Below, piece by piece: positions 1-9,068 of a DNA stretch of 16,716 nucleotides. Position 1 is the stretch's first letter, and each line of letters starts with the position of its first letter. The DNA comes from Aquificota bacterium (lineage in GTDB: Bacteria; Aquificota; Aquificia; Aquificales; Hydrogenothermaceae). The notes beneath the pieces are model-generated. The model had not been told where the DNA came from. It worked only from the letters and a program-made list of their open reading frames with translations, and did not search any database. Made by a program: the position numbers and the translations under genes. The DNA lies in NCBI GenBank assembly GCA_013153295.1, contig JAADEV010000103.1, forward strand, positions 1-16,716, written 5' to 3'.

Positions 1-98
1 GAAAATTAAGAAGATACTTAAGAGTTTACAACTTTGTAAGACCTCATTATGGATTAAAATTAAAAACTCCTGCTGAGGTTGCTTATGGTCAGTGTTAA
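1..98 (+). CDS. IS transposase, C-terminal end (partial)
   Basis: This is the 3' end of a coding frame that begins left of the window; the first complete codon is at 3-5 and the TAA stop at 96-98. About 31 residues are visible. They include the motif YNFVRPHYGLKLKTPAEVAY, which matches the end of the DDE (rve integrase-core) domain in IS3/IS481-type transposases (pattern YN..RPH..L...TPAE). Its role would be cutting and joining of the parent IS. The frame is intact up to its stop, so nothing visible shows it is broken, but whether the whole gene is functional cannot be judged. It reads toward the tRNA gene. The family is inferred from this short motif alone. Confidence 0.72.
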   Translation, partial: KLRRYLRVYNFVRPHYGLKLKTPAEVAYGQC

Positions 99-114
99 AA
101 TTTTTATTGGTAGG

Positions 115-142
115 TGTTCACTATGTATTGAACCGATACACA
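115..142. repeat. Possible right terminal end of the IS element
   Basis: Seventeen bases after the transposase stop begins a stretch reading TGTTCACTATGTATTG and continuing to ACA at 139-141, just before the tRNA promoter. IS elements of this type usually end a few tens of bases past the transposase stop in a terminal inverted repeat. Position fits, but the left end lies outside the window and the repeat cannot be confirmed. Confidence 0.25.
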
Positions 143-145
143 TAC

Positions 146-173
146 TTGACAGAAAAGGAAAAGAAGATATAAT
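146..173 (+). promoter_or_regulatory. Sigma70-type promoter of tRNA-Gly
   Basis: A perfect -35 box TTGACA (146-151) and a perfect -10 box TATAAT (168-173) are separated by 16 bp. Transcription would start near 180, giving a leader of about 12 nt before the tRNA at 192. It is the strongest promoter match I found in the window, as expected for a stable RNA gene. The -35 box lies only about 4 bp past the candidate IS end, so it could be native or partly supplied by the element. Confidence 0.8.
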
Positions 174-191
174 AATATTTGGATTTTGTGG

Positions 192-1515
<1,324 letters not shown>

Positions 1516-1523
<8 letters not shown>

Positions 1524-2802
1524 CTTCCCTTTTACACTCCGTAGGTTCCTTTTCTTTTTTCTCTATTATTATGGAAACTATCCTGTTATTCTCCATCTTT
1601 TCTATGGTGAAGATAAAGCCGTCATACTCAAAACTTTCACCCTCTTGGGGAAACCTTTTTAGGTAGTCAAGGATAAAGCCAGCTACAGTGTCAAACTCGT
1701 AATCCTCAGGTAGCTTTATACCAATATCTTCCTCTAAAATCTCAACCTCTAACTTTCCAGATACACGCCATTTGTTTTCCCCTATCTTCTGTATAAATGG
1801 GTCTTCCTCTGTTTCCTCAGGAATATCACCTACTATAAACTCAAGTATGTCCTGAAATGTTATAAGCCCTACCACCGTTCCGTGTTCATCAACAACTATT
1901 GCAATATGGTTTTTAGTTTGTTCAAACTTTTTCATTAGGTTAAGTAAGGGTGTAAACTCTGGGACAAAGTAAGGGGGTTTTAGGAAGTTGTCTATCTTTT
2001 CGTCAGGCTTTTCAAACCTTAAAAAGATAATATCCTTTACATACAAAATGCCTACTATATTATCCAGTGTCCCCTCATAAACAGGTATTCTGCTGTAGCC
2101 GTATTCCTTTACAAGCTCAAGGACTTCCCTTATTGTTTTTCCCTTTTCTACAGCAAAAATATCCCGCCTTGGGGTCATTATCTCACTTACACTTACATCG
2201 TGTAGTTTTAAAGCCGCCTCTATTATCTCCTTTTCTTCCTCTGAAAATACCTTGTTTTCTGTTCCAACTGATACAATTGAAAGTATATCGTCCTCAGATA
2301 GTTTGTGGCTTTCCACAGGTAGCTCAAGTCCTACCTTTTGGAGTATATACTCTGCTAACTTCATAAAAACAAATCTAAACGGGGTTATTATTATGTAAAA
2401 CATATAAAACGGTCTGGCGGCGAAAAGGGCGTATTTCTCTGCGTAGTAAGCTCCAATGGTTTTAGGTGTTATCTCCCCAAATGTAAGTATTAAAATTGTC
2501 ATTATCACAACTGCAACAAACAGATACTCTTTACCTAAATACTGTAGAACCAGACCTGATGTTATCGCTGAGGCGGTAATATTAACTATCTCGTTTCCTA
2601 TAAGGAATGTTATAACCAACTCTTTTGGTCTTGAACGAAGCCAGTCGGCAATCTGGGCAGATTTTTTACCTTCCTTTGCTAACTTTTTTATCTTAAGCCA
2701 GTCCATAGAGAAGAAAGAGGATTCTATACCTGCAAAGAATGCTGAAAGGAGTAATAACCCAAAGATTATGCCAATTTTTATCCACAGTTCCTCTTCAAAC
2801 AA
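1516..2802 (-). CDS. CNNM/CBS/CorC-domain membrane protein (HlyC/CorC family), proximal copy
   Basis: A 428-aa paralogue of the next gene downstream, with the same order: a CNNM/DUF21 membrane domain (about 1-160; AFFAGIESSF at 21-30, GEITPKT at 109-115), two CBS domains (about 207-262 and 275-330) and a CorC_HlyC domain (about 338-415). This copy keeps the canonical EIMTPRRDIFAVEKG (207-221) before CBS1. A role in divalent cation export or homeostasis is inferred from the family. The start is a TTG at 2800-2802. Upstream lies GGGAGG, 12 nt away; an in-frame ATT directly before the TTG would give a better 9-nt spacing, so the exact start is uncertain. The reading frame overlaps the oppF-like gene by 8 bp. 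Confidence 0.9.
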
Positions 2803-3748
2803 AATGGCAGTAAACCTCCCTGTTGTTCACTTTTTTGTAATTTGGTGGTGTTTTACACTGGTCTGTTGCATCTGGGCAACGGCTGTAGAATACACAGCCA
2901 CCGTCTATCTCTTCCCTGTAAACCTCAGGGATATACTTAATCTTATCCCTCTGTGATGGGTGCTGGGCAGGTAGGGAAGCTATAAGCAGTTTTGTGTAAG
3001 GGTGTATAGGATACTTAAGTATATCCAGTGCTTTCCCCTTTTCCATTATTTTTCCACGGTATATTACCATTATATAATCGGACAACATTCCTATAACATT
3101 TATATCGTGGGATATAAACAGAAAGCTGATACCTTTATCTTTTTTTAGGCTGTTTATCAGGTTTATTATCTGTAGCTGGATACTTACATCAAGGGCTGAT
3201 GTTGGTTCGTCTGCCACAATCATATCAGGGTCTAATACTATAGCCCTTGCTATTGCTACCCTTTGCCTTTGCCCACCTGAAAGCTGGGAAGGGTATCTAT
3301 CTAAAAAGGATAAATCTAACCCTGCGTCGGTTATTGCTTTTTTTACCTTTTCCTCCCTTTCTTCCTTTGGGAAGTTATGGACTATTAAAGGCTCTTCTAC
3401 AATCTCTTTTATTTTGAACCTTGGGTTAAGTGATGTTCTCGGGTCTTGGAAGACTACAGATGTTTCCCTACGGAACCGTTTTTCCTCTTCCTTTGTAAAC
3501 TGGTATATATCTTTGCCTTTAAACTTTATTGTTCCCCCGTCCTTCTGTATCAGCTTTAGGACTAACTTACCTATTGTTGATTTACCACTTCCAGACTCCC
3601 CTACAACCCCAAGTATCTCCCTTCTATCAAGGGTAAAGGAGACTTTATCAACAGCCTTAAAAAACTCCTTCTTAAAAAGGGTCTTTTTTATAAGGTATCT
3701 TTTTGATAGGTTTTCTACCTGAAGTAGGGGGGTGCTTGAACTGTCCAT
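2795..3748 (-). CDS. OppF/DppF-type peptide ABC transporter ATP-binding protein
   Basis: A 317-aa cytoplasmic ATPase of the oligopeptide/dipeptide/nickel importer class. Visible motifs are Walker [10 protein letters not shown] (50-58), a Q-loop around Q101, the ABC signature [14 protein letters not shown] (156-169), Walker [13 protein letters not shown] (176-187) and the H-loop histidine in SHD (213-215). After residue about 235 it has the OppD/F C-terminal extension with [12 protein letters not shown]. Four cysteines follow (C285, C291, C298, C314) in the pattern that holds an iron-sulfur cluster in some members. OppF normally works with OppD, two permeases and a binding protein. None of these is in the window, so partners must be elsewhere. 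The start is ATG; the gene follows gmhB after 7 bp and overlaps the CNNM gene by 8 bp. Confidence 0.88.
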   Translation of the reverse strand: MDSSSTPLLQVENLSKRYLIKKTLFKKEFFKAVDKVSFTLDRREILGVVGESGSGKSTIGKLVLKLIQKDGGTIKFKGKDIYQFTKEEEKRFRRETSVVFQDPRTSLNPRFKIKEIVEEPLIVHNFPKEEREEKVKKAITDAGLDLSFLDRYPSQLSGGQRQRVAIARAIVLDPDMIVADEPTSALDVSIQLQIINLINSLKKDKGISFLFISHDINVIGMLSDYIMVIYRGKIMEKGKALDILKYPIHPYTKLLIASLPAQHPSQRDKIKYIPEVYREEIDGGCVFYSRCPDATDQCKTPPNYKKVNNREVYCHFV

Positions 3749-3755
3749 TTTTCAG

Positions 3756-4328
3756 CTAATCCTGTTGCCCTTTTTTTCCCAGTATAAAGTTTTCAACCAC
3801 ATCAAGTATATTTTCCCCTATGTAGTCTGCTGTTGTTTCCTGTATATATTTTTTTCCCTGTCCTGTTTTTACCAATGCCGCCTTAATCCCTTCCTTATGT
3901 GCCGCCTTTATATCGTTTTCCTTATCCCCTATTAAAAAAGACTGGGAAGGGTCTATATTAAACTCTTGTATTCCCTGTTTTATCATTCCACTGTTAGGCT
4001 TTCTACAATCACACTCCATTGTATACTCCGGTTTGATACCCTCCGGGTGGTGGGGACAGTAGTAAACCTTATCTATTTTTATTCCTTCCCTCTCAAAAAC
4101 AGATAGCATATGGTCTGTTATTCTGTGGAAATCCTCTTCTGTGTAGTATCCTACCGCTATACCTGATTGGTTGGTTACTATAAGGAGTTTGTAGCCTGCT
4201 TCCTGTAGTTTTCTAAGGGCAGGGAATACCTCAGGGTATATATGGAAATCCTCTATCCTGTGGACATAGCCGTAATCCTCGTTTATAACGCCGTCCCTGT
4301 CTAAAAAAACAGCCTTGTTTTTTCCCAT
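3756..4328 (-). CDS. gmhB: D-glycero-D-manno-heptose 1,7-bisphosphate 7-phosphatase
   Basis: A 190-aa HAD-superfamily phosphatase, close to the usual GmhB length. It begins with the nucleophile motif FLDRDGVINEDYGYV (D10 and D12). Motif II is IVTNQSGIA (50-58), which contains the GmhB signature. Zinc-loop residues C91, H93, C106 and C108 are followed by RKP (109-111), and the acidic motif is GDKENDI (134-140). The enzyme removes a phosphate during synthesis of the ADP-heptose used for the LPS inner core, which fits a Gram-negative envelope. No other heptose genes are nearby. The family also contains histidinol-phosphate phosphatases, so substrate assignment is by motif only. It starts at ATG, 2 bp after the upstream stop. 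Confidence 0.88.
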   Translation of the reverse strand: MGKNKAVFLDRDGVINEDYGYVHRIEDFHIYPEVFPALRKLQEAGYKLLIVTNQSGIAVGYYTEEDFHRITDHMLSVFEREGIKIDKVYYCPHHPEGIKPEYTMECDCRKPNSGMIKQGIQEFNIDPSQSFLIGDKENDIKAAHKEGIKAALVKTGQGKKYIQETTADYIGENILDVVENFILGKKGQQD

Positions 4329-4330
4329 TA

Positions 4331-4825
4331 CTAAAGCCCTAAAAGGAAGGCTATCTCCTCAGGGGATTTTCCGTCTAATAGGTGGTTTATAGCCTGTAGC
4401 CCCTTCTCATCTGGGGCTATGTAGAGGGCTTTCTCCCCTGTGGCAAACGGAACAACTAAAACTGGAACCCTCCAAGTTTGTATAAACCTTTTCCATTCCG
4501 GTTTAAAGTCAGCTAATACAAACTGGGCTTCCCTTGGCTTTCCAAGGACAAGGCTAACAAGGGCAAACATATATTTAGCTTCAGGTATTTTGTTTGTGCT
4601 TTTTGCCAGCTCCCTTCTGCTACCTTTCAGGTCTCCATCTATATATTTGTTAAACCCTTCTATAAAAGCCTTCTCTTCCTCTGGCAGGTCAAGGTAAAAC
4701 TCAAAGGGAACTTCCATATATGTTTCACTGTTGTCTATCTCAAAGACAGGTGCCACTTGTGTCTCAACTTTGTCAGGGTGTCCTTTGAATATAAGTATCT
4801 GGAGATTTCTGTCTGTGTTTTGCAT
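4331..4825 (-). CDS. Hypothetical protein (164 aa)
   Basis: I do not recognise this protein. It has no cysteine, signal peptide or membrane segment, so it should be cytosolic. Residues about 45-100 look helical and resemble a TPR-like pair (FIEGFNKYIDGDLKGSRREL, then KYMFALVSLVLGKPREAQFVL). Residues about 105-145 are more hydrophobic and possibly beta (VPVLVVPFATGEKALYIAPD). The C-terminus ends in short helices (LQAINHLLDGKSPEEIAFLLG). The ATG start has only a weak upstream GGGG at about 12 nt. It sits between rpoZ (27 bp upstream) and gmhB (2 bp downstream) and is probably co-transcribed with both. Its codon use looks like that of its neighbours, and the frame is long and protein-like, so it is probably real. 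Confidence 0.75.
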   Translation of the reverse strand: MQNTDRNLQILIFKGHPDKVETQVAPVFEIDNSETYMEVPFEFYLDLPEEEKAFIEGFNKYIDGDLKGSRRELAKSTNKIPEAKYMFALVSLVLGKPREAQFVLADFKPEWKRFIQTWRVPVLVVPFATGEKALYIAPDEKGLQAINHLLDGKSPEEIAFLLGL

Positions 4826-4843
4826 TTTATAGATAACCCCGCT

Positions 4844-4859
4844 GGACTGTTTTTAGTCC
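4844..4859. repeat. Small inverted repeat at the end of rpoZ
   Basis: GGACT (4844-4848) and AGTCC (4855-4859) form a 5-bp hairpin with a 6-nt loop. The rpoZ stop codon (4853-4855) lies at its edge. No T-run follows on the minus strand, so it is not a clear terminator. It could be a minor pause or a chance repeat. Confidence 0.25.
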
Positions 4860-5062
4860 TTCTTTCTGATTATTATCGCCTTTCCTTTTGCTATTTCATC
4901 TATTGCAATAACAGTTTTCTTTAATGGTATACCCTCTTCTGTTATGTAGCTTTCCGCCCCTGTTTCGTAGAGAAGTTTAGCCAATTTTGCGGCGGCGTGA
5001 ACCAACTCGTATCTATTGTTAACCCTTTTAAGTGCTTCTTCTATTAAAGGTCTTCTACTCAA
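4853..5062 (-). CDS. rpoZ: DNA-directed RNA polymerase omega subunit
   Basis: A 69-aa protein with the omega-family core RVNNRYELVHAAAKLAKLL (13-31), followed by a helix and a tail with KKTVIAIDEIAKGKAIII. Omega binds the beta' subunit and aids RNA polymerase assembly; in many bacteria it also forms part of a ppGpp-binding site. The length is in the usual range for short omegas. The start is TTG (5060-5062), supported by a strong AGGAGG at 5070-5075 with 7-nt spacing. gmk-rpoZ proximity is common in bacteria; here a VanZ-like gene lies between them. A possible own promoter overlaps the end of the VanZ-like gene. Confidence 0.9.
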   Translation of the reverse strand: MSRRPLIEEALKRVNNRYELVHAAAKLAKLLYETGAESYITEEGIPLKKTVIAIDEIAKGKAIIIRKKD

Positions 5063-5075
5063 GCGGCTTCCTCCT
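5063..5075 (-). promoter_or_regulatory. Strong ribosome binding site for the TTG start of rpoZ
   Basis: On the minus strand AGGAGG (5070-5075) precedes the TTG start by 7 nt. There is no ATG near the start of the conserved omega sequence, so this site fixes the TTG as the start. Confidence 0.8.
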
Positions 5076-5093
5076 GTCGTTAGATTTTGTAAG

Positions 5094-5122
5094 GATATAG
5101 TATATCACTGCCTTTCGGTCAA
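5094..5122 (-). promoter_or_regulatory. Candidate internal promoter for rpoZ
   Basis: On the minus strand, TTGACC (5117-5122, 5 of 6 consensus bases) and TATATC (5094-5099, 4 of 6) are separated by exactly 17 bp. The predicted start is near 5087, about 25 nt before the rpoZ TTG. The -35 box lies inside the 3' end of the VanZ-like gene. Such a promoter would uncouple rpoZ and downstream genes from the nuo operon. It is a match by eye only. Confidence 0.4.
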
Positions 5123-5458
5123 TTCCATATAGGCAAGTTTTATAACAAAATACATAAAAAGCCCTGATGTAGCCCCAAGTATATCTGCGGAAAAATCCCC
5201 ATACTCAGCAGACCTGTATGGTAAAAAGTATTGGACTACCTCTATAAAAATAGACAGGAAAAGTGAGTAAAAGAAAGCTCCCCAGTAAGATGTGTTAAAT
5301 GCCTCTTTAACAAGTATTGCAAATATAAAGAACTCTGTAAAATGTATAACTTTATCCACAGCCCATTCTTGGTTTTCTGCCATTCCAATCGGTGCAAAGG
5401 ATAAAACTAAGATAACAGCTGTGTATACCCAGAACAGAGATTTTAGTATATTTCTCAT
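5105..5458 (-). CDS. VanZ-like family membrane protein
   Basis: A 117-aa protein with about four predicted membrane segments (roughly 5-25, 38-55, 60-78, 95-113). It carries the VanZ-family pattern: DKVIHFTEFFIFAIL (35-49) after the first segment, IEVVQYFLPYR (72-82) with conserved E and Q, and YGDFSADILGATSGLFMY (86-103). VanZ itself gives low-level teicoplanin resistance, but most family members have no known function, and none is implied here. The ATG start overlaps the gmk stop in an ATGA arrangement (5455-5458), so translation is coupled to gmk. It separates gmk from rpoZ. Confidence 0.82.
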   Translation of the reverse strand: MRNILKSLFWVYTAVILVLSFAPIGMAENQEWAVDKVIHFTEFFIFAILVKEAFNTSYWGAFFYSLFLSIFIEVVQYFLPYRSAEYGDFSADILGATSGLFMYFVIKLAYMELTERQ

Positions 5459-6072
5459 ACTCCCATTAACTCCTTAAGTTTGCCGTCCCTTATCTGTGAT
5501 GTGTCAAACCTGTCTGTTTTCTGCCTGTAGGACAGGATTATACATTTTACTTTTTCTTTAGCTTCCTGTAGCTTGTCGTTTACTACTATGTAGTCGTAAT
5601 CCTTCCAGTGGGGTATCTCTTTCTTAGCAGTTTCAAGTCTCTTTTGTATCTCCTGTGGGCTGTCCCCCCTTTTTCCCATTCTGTTAATAAGCTCCTCTAC
5701 AGAGGGGGGCATAAGGAAGATAGAGACCGCATCTGTGATTTTTTCCTTTATCTGTTTCATACCTTGGACATCTATAACAAGTAAAACATCGTTTCCCTGT
5801 GAAAGCTCCCTTTCCACACTTTCCCTTGGTGTGCCGTAGTAGTTTCCGTGGACAGTGGCATACTCTAAAAAGCCACCTTCCCCTATTTTTGTTTCAAATT
5901 CAGATTTAGACAGAAAGATATAATCTACCCCGTTTTTTTCCCCTTCCCTTGGTGGTCTGGTTGTGCAGGTGATAATCCTTTTTAGGTTGGGTATTTCCTG
6001 TGTAAGGAGGTTTGAAATGGTGGTTTTGCCCCCTCCCGCAGGAGAGGACAGTATAAAAAGTTTTCCCTTCAT
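5455..6072 (-). CDS. gmk: Guanylate kinase
   Basis: A 205-aa enzyme that phosphorylates GMP to GDP with ATP in purine nucleotide metabolism, in the cytoplasm. The P-loop is SSPAGGGKTT (9-18); bacterial Gmk often has A or S instead of the first Walker A glycine. The GMP-binding region TTRPPREGEKNGVDYIF (37-53) is followed by GGFLEYATVHGNYYGTP (66-82), then DVQG (101-104) and the lid motif MGKRGDS (132-138). All are standard for Gmk, and length matches the family. The ATG start abuts the nuoN TAG stop with no gap, and only a weak GGCGG lies upstream. Translation therefore probably depends on ribosomes finishing nuoN. Confidence 0.96.
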   Translation of the reverse strand: MKGKLFILSSPAGGGKTTISNLLTQEIPNLKRIITCTTRPPREGEKNGVDYIFLSKSEFETKIGEGGFLEYATVHGNYYGTPRESVERELSQGNDVLLVIDVQGMKQIKEKITDAVSIFLMPPSVEELINRMGKRGDSPQEIQKRLETAKKEIPHWKDYDYIVVNDKLQEAKEKVKCIILSYRQKTDRFDTSQIRDGKLKELMGV

Positions 6073-7545
6073 CTAACCGCCGATACTTTGCATAAGCATT
6101 TCCACAACTATTCTGGATATTTCCCAGAAATCTGTTGAGTAGATACCAAGGTATAGTATGAACCCTGCCATAAGTATAAGTGTGGCTATCTCCCCAAATG
6201 TGTAGTTAACCTTAGCCTTTGTTGTAGGCTCATACATATACATATAGATAACAACCCTTAGGTAGTAGCCTGCGGATACAATACTCATAACAACGAGAAC
6301 AACTGCCAGCCACCATATATCAGAACCGATTAACGCCACAAACACACCAAGTTTTCCAAAGAAACCAACTGTAGGTGGAATTCCAAGCATAGAGAACATA
6401 TATATAAGCATTAGCAACGCTACAAGTGGGCTTCTTTGGGCAAGCCCTTTAAAATCGTTAATATGGCTGTCCCTCCAACCATACTGCCTTTCCATCATAG
6501 ACAGGAATATGAAACCACCAAGCCCCATAAAGATATAAACAATGGAGTAGAAAACAAGGGCGGTGAAAGCTATCTCTGTTGGTGCCGCCAGTGCGGCAAG
6601 TATATACCCTGAGTGTGCTATTGAGGAGTATGCAAGCATTCTTTTAACATTATCCTGTCTAAGTGCTACAAAGTTCCCCACTATCATAGATGCCGCCGCA
6701 AGCAACGCCCAAGCAAGGTTCCAAGTCTCAAATGCAAATGGAAACGCCTCTACCATAACCCTAAGGATAACTGCAAAGGTGGCTATCTTTGCGGCAACTG
6801 CCATAAACGCTGTTATAGGTGTAGGTGCCCCTTGATAGGCGTCAGGTGTCCAGAAATGGAAAGGAACAGATGAGGCTTTTAGGGCTAATCCTATAATCAG
6901 AATTATAAGACCACCTATAGCCCCAACATCAAGGTTATTTTCAACAAATGTTTCTGCTATTGCCCTAAAGTCAAATGAACCTGTTTTTCCGTATATTAAA
7001 GCTATACCGTAGCTTATAAGGGCTGTTCCCGTTCCACCGATTATAAGATACTTAAAAGCCCCTTCCTTAGACAGGTAATCCCTTTTAAACATACCTGCCA
7101 GAATATATATAGAGATGGAGGCAAGCTCTATTCCCACATAGAAGGTGATTAAACTTGCGGAGGAGACCATTATCATCATACCAAGTAGAGAGAACAGGAT
7201 TAGGTAGTAGTATTCGCCGTAGTATGTATTTTTCGCCTCAAGGTAAGGTCTCAGTATAGCCACCACAAACAGTGTTGTAAGGATAAGGAATGTTTTAAAT
7301 GTTAATGAGAATGTGTCTACTATATACAGCCCGTAGAATGTAATATCCCCAGTTTCTATCTGGGTTGAAACAAAGGCGGCTAAAAGTAAACCTACAGTTG
7401 TGGCAGTTGTAATCCAAAATCTGGATTTTGTAAACAGCTCTATACCGAAAACCACAAAGGCTGTAAGGAGTATGATTATCTCTGGAATTAAAACCCCAAA
7501 GTTTGGAATTCCTAATCCTGCTACAATCTCATACAATACAGACAT
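6073..7545 (-). CDS. nuoN: NADH-quinone oxidoreductase subunit N
   Basis: A 490-aa polytopic membrane protein, one of the three antiporter-like proton-pumping subunits of complex I. It has about 14 membrane segments. Key charges are visible: E140 in [18 protein letters not shown]223 in [20 protein letters not shown], and K253 in [12 protein letters not shown]. These match the conserved TM5 glutamate and the TM7 and TM8 lysines of NuoN. The length is typical. The ATG start has a strong AGGAGG 6 nt upstream that overlaps the end of nuoM; only 2 bp separate the genes. It is the last nuo gene and runs directly into gmk. Confidence 0.96.
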   Translation of the reverse strand: MSVLYEIVAGLGIPNFGVLIPEIIILLTAFVVFGIELFTKSRFWITTATTVGLLLAAFVSTQIETGDITFYGLYIVDTFSLTFKTFLILTTLFVVAILRPYLEAKNTYYGEYYYLILFSLLGMMIMVSSASLITFYVGIELASISIYILAGMFKRDYLSKEGAFKYLIIGGTGTALISYGIALIYGKTGSFDFRAIAETFVENNLDVGAIGGLIILIIGLALKASSVPFHFWTPDAYQGAPTPITAFMAVAAKIATFAVILRVMVEAFPFAFETWNLAWALLAAASMIVGNFVALRQDNVKRMLAYSSIAHSGYILAALAAPTEIAFTALVFYSIVYIFMGLGGFIFLSMMERQYGWRDSHINDFKGLAQRSPLVALLMLIYMFSMLGIPPTVGFFGKLGVFVALIGSDIWWLAVVLVVMSIVSAGYYLRVVIYMYMYEPTTKAKVNYTFGEIATLILMAGFILYLGIYSTDFWEISRIVVEMLMQSIGG

Positions 7546-7547
7546 GG

Positions 7548-9056
7548 TTAGCCTCCTATGAACTTAGAAAGAATAGCGGCAGAAGTTGTTTGTATAAGCT
7601 CAATCCACCATTTTGGATAAAGACCTATAACAAACATCATTATAACCAGCGGAAGGAAGGACAACAGCTCAACTGTGTTCATATCCTTTAACTTTTCCCA
7701 TTTCTCTATCTTCTCAGGTGGTAGCTCACTTTCTTTAAACATAGCCTTGTGGTAAAGCCACAGTGTATAACCTGCCCCTACCACTAAACTTAGACCTGCA
7801 AGAACAGCTGTTAAAACACTTACTTTAAATGTGCCATACAGGGCTAAAAACTCACCTACAAATCCGGAAAGACCCGGTAGTCCTGCAGAAGCCATTGCTG
7901 AAATCATAAACAGTGTTGCAAACACAGGCATAAATCTGGCTAATCCACCTAAATCCTTAATATCGTAAGAGTGAACCCTTTCGTATATAAACCCTGCCGC
8001 AAGGAACAATGCCGCAGAGGTAAAACCGTGGGATAGCATTGTTATAATTGCCCCGTTCATACCTTCCATATTAAGGGCAAATGTTCCTATTGTAACGAAA
8101 CCCATATGTGATACAGAGGAGTAGGCTATAAGCCTTTTTATATGTGTTTGGGCTATTGCCATCATTGCTGTGTAGATAATAGCTATTACCCCAAGTGTAA
8201 ACATCACAGGAACAAAGTATTTAGATGCCTCAGGGAACCAAGGTAGGGAAAATCTTACAAAACCGTAAGTTCCCATCTTAAGTAGAACCGCCGCAAGTAT
8301 TACAGAACCGGCTGTAGGTGCTTGAACGTGTGCCGCAGGAAGCCACGTATGGAAAGGCCACATAGGAACCTTGATGGCAAACCCTAAAGCCAGCAGTAAG
8401 AAGAATATTATTTCCAGTTTAAAAGGTAATCCAAGGTTAACAAGGTCAAAGTAGCTTGTTGATAAAACACCTTTCTCAACATACTGGTAGATATACATTC
8501 CAATTACACCGATTAGTAGGAAAAGGGAACCGAAGAATGTATATATAAAGAACTTTGTAGCGGCGTATATTCTTTCAGCATAACCCCAAACCCCGATAAT
8601 CAGGAACATTGGGATTAGCATAGCCTCCCAGAATATATAGAACCAAACCATATCCCACGAAACGAAAACACCGATACAAGCCGCCTCAAGGATAAGGAAG
8701 GCTATAAAGTATTCCTTTATTCTCTTCTCTATATTTGTGCTCCAGATAAAGGCTACAAGGAAAGAAACGGCTGTAAGCCACACCATTGTTAAACTTAAAG
8801 CGTCAACACCAACCTCATAGCTGATACCTAAGAAGGGTATCCAAGTATACTTCTCATAAAACTGTATAGCGTATGTATTGTAGTCGTATACAAACAGCAT
8901 ATAGGTTGTTATAACAAACACCACAAGTGAAGTTATGATACTTACAGGCTTTGCGTGTTTTTCCGACATAAAAAACAGTATACCTGCCGCTACAATCGGT
9001 ATAAGTATCGTTATCGTTATAAGTGGAAATGTGGCGTTTATAAATTCTACCGTCAT
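7548..9056 (-). CDS. nuoM: NADH-quinone oxidoreductase subunit M
   Basis: A 502-aa antiporter-like membrane subunit of complex I, of usual length, with about 14 membrane segments. The proton-channel residues are visible: E144 in [20 protein letters not shown] (139-158), K229 in [20 protein letters not shown] (226-245), and K260 in [10 protein letters not shown]. The E144 position is the same as in E. coli NuoM. It lies between NuoL and NuoN in the membrane arm. The ATG start has AGGGGG about 8 nt upstream, in the 12-bp gap after nuoL. Confidence 0.96.
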   Translation of the reverse strand: MTVEFINATFPLITITILIPIVAAGILFFMSEKHAKPVSIITSLVVFVITTYMLFVYDYNTYAIQFYEKYTWIPFLGISYEVGVDALSLTMVWLTAVSFLVAFIWSTNIEKRIKEYFIAFLILEAACIGVFVSWDMVWFYIFWEAMLIPMFLIIGVWGYAERIYAATKFFIYTFFGSLFLLIGVIGMYIYQYVEKGVLSTSYFDLVNLGLPFKLEIIFFLLLALGFAIKVPMWPFHTWLPAAHVQAPTAGSVILAAVLLKMGTYGFVRFSLPWFPEASKYFVPVMFTLGVIAIIYTAMMAIAQTHIKRLIAYSSVSHMGFVTIGTFALNMEGMNGAIITMLSHGFTSAALFLAAGFIYERVHSYDIKDLGGLARFMPVFATLFMISAMASAGLPGLSGFVGEFLALYGTFKVSVLTAVLAGLSLVVGAGYTLWLYHKAMFKESELPPEKIEKWEKLKDMNTVELLSFLPLVIMMFVIGLYPKWWIELIQTTSAAILSKFIGG

Positions 9057-9068
9057 TCCTTCAGCCCC

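Noticed and set aside
2067-2956. Long + strand open frames across the CNNM and oppF-like genes.
   Set aside because: They lie wholly opposite well-supported domain-bearing genes and show no family motifs.
4844-4859. Hairpin after rpoZ as an operon terminator.
   Set aside because: The stem is only 5 bp and no T-run follows on the transcribed strand; the next gene follows within 27 bp.
5105-5458. VanZ-like gene as a glycopeptide-resistance gene.
   Set aside because: The family is broad and mostly uncharacterised, and there are no vanA/vanH/vanX or regulator genes nearby.
5455-6072. Missing first glycine in the guanylate kinase P-loop.
   Set aside because: Bacterial guanylate kinases commonly have Ala or Ser there (for example SAPSGAGKS in E. 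coli), so it is not a defect.
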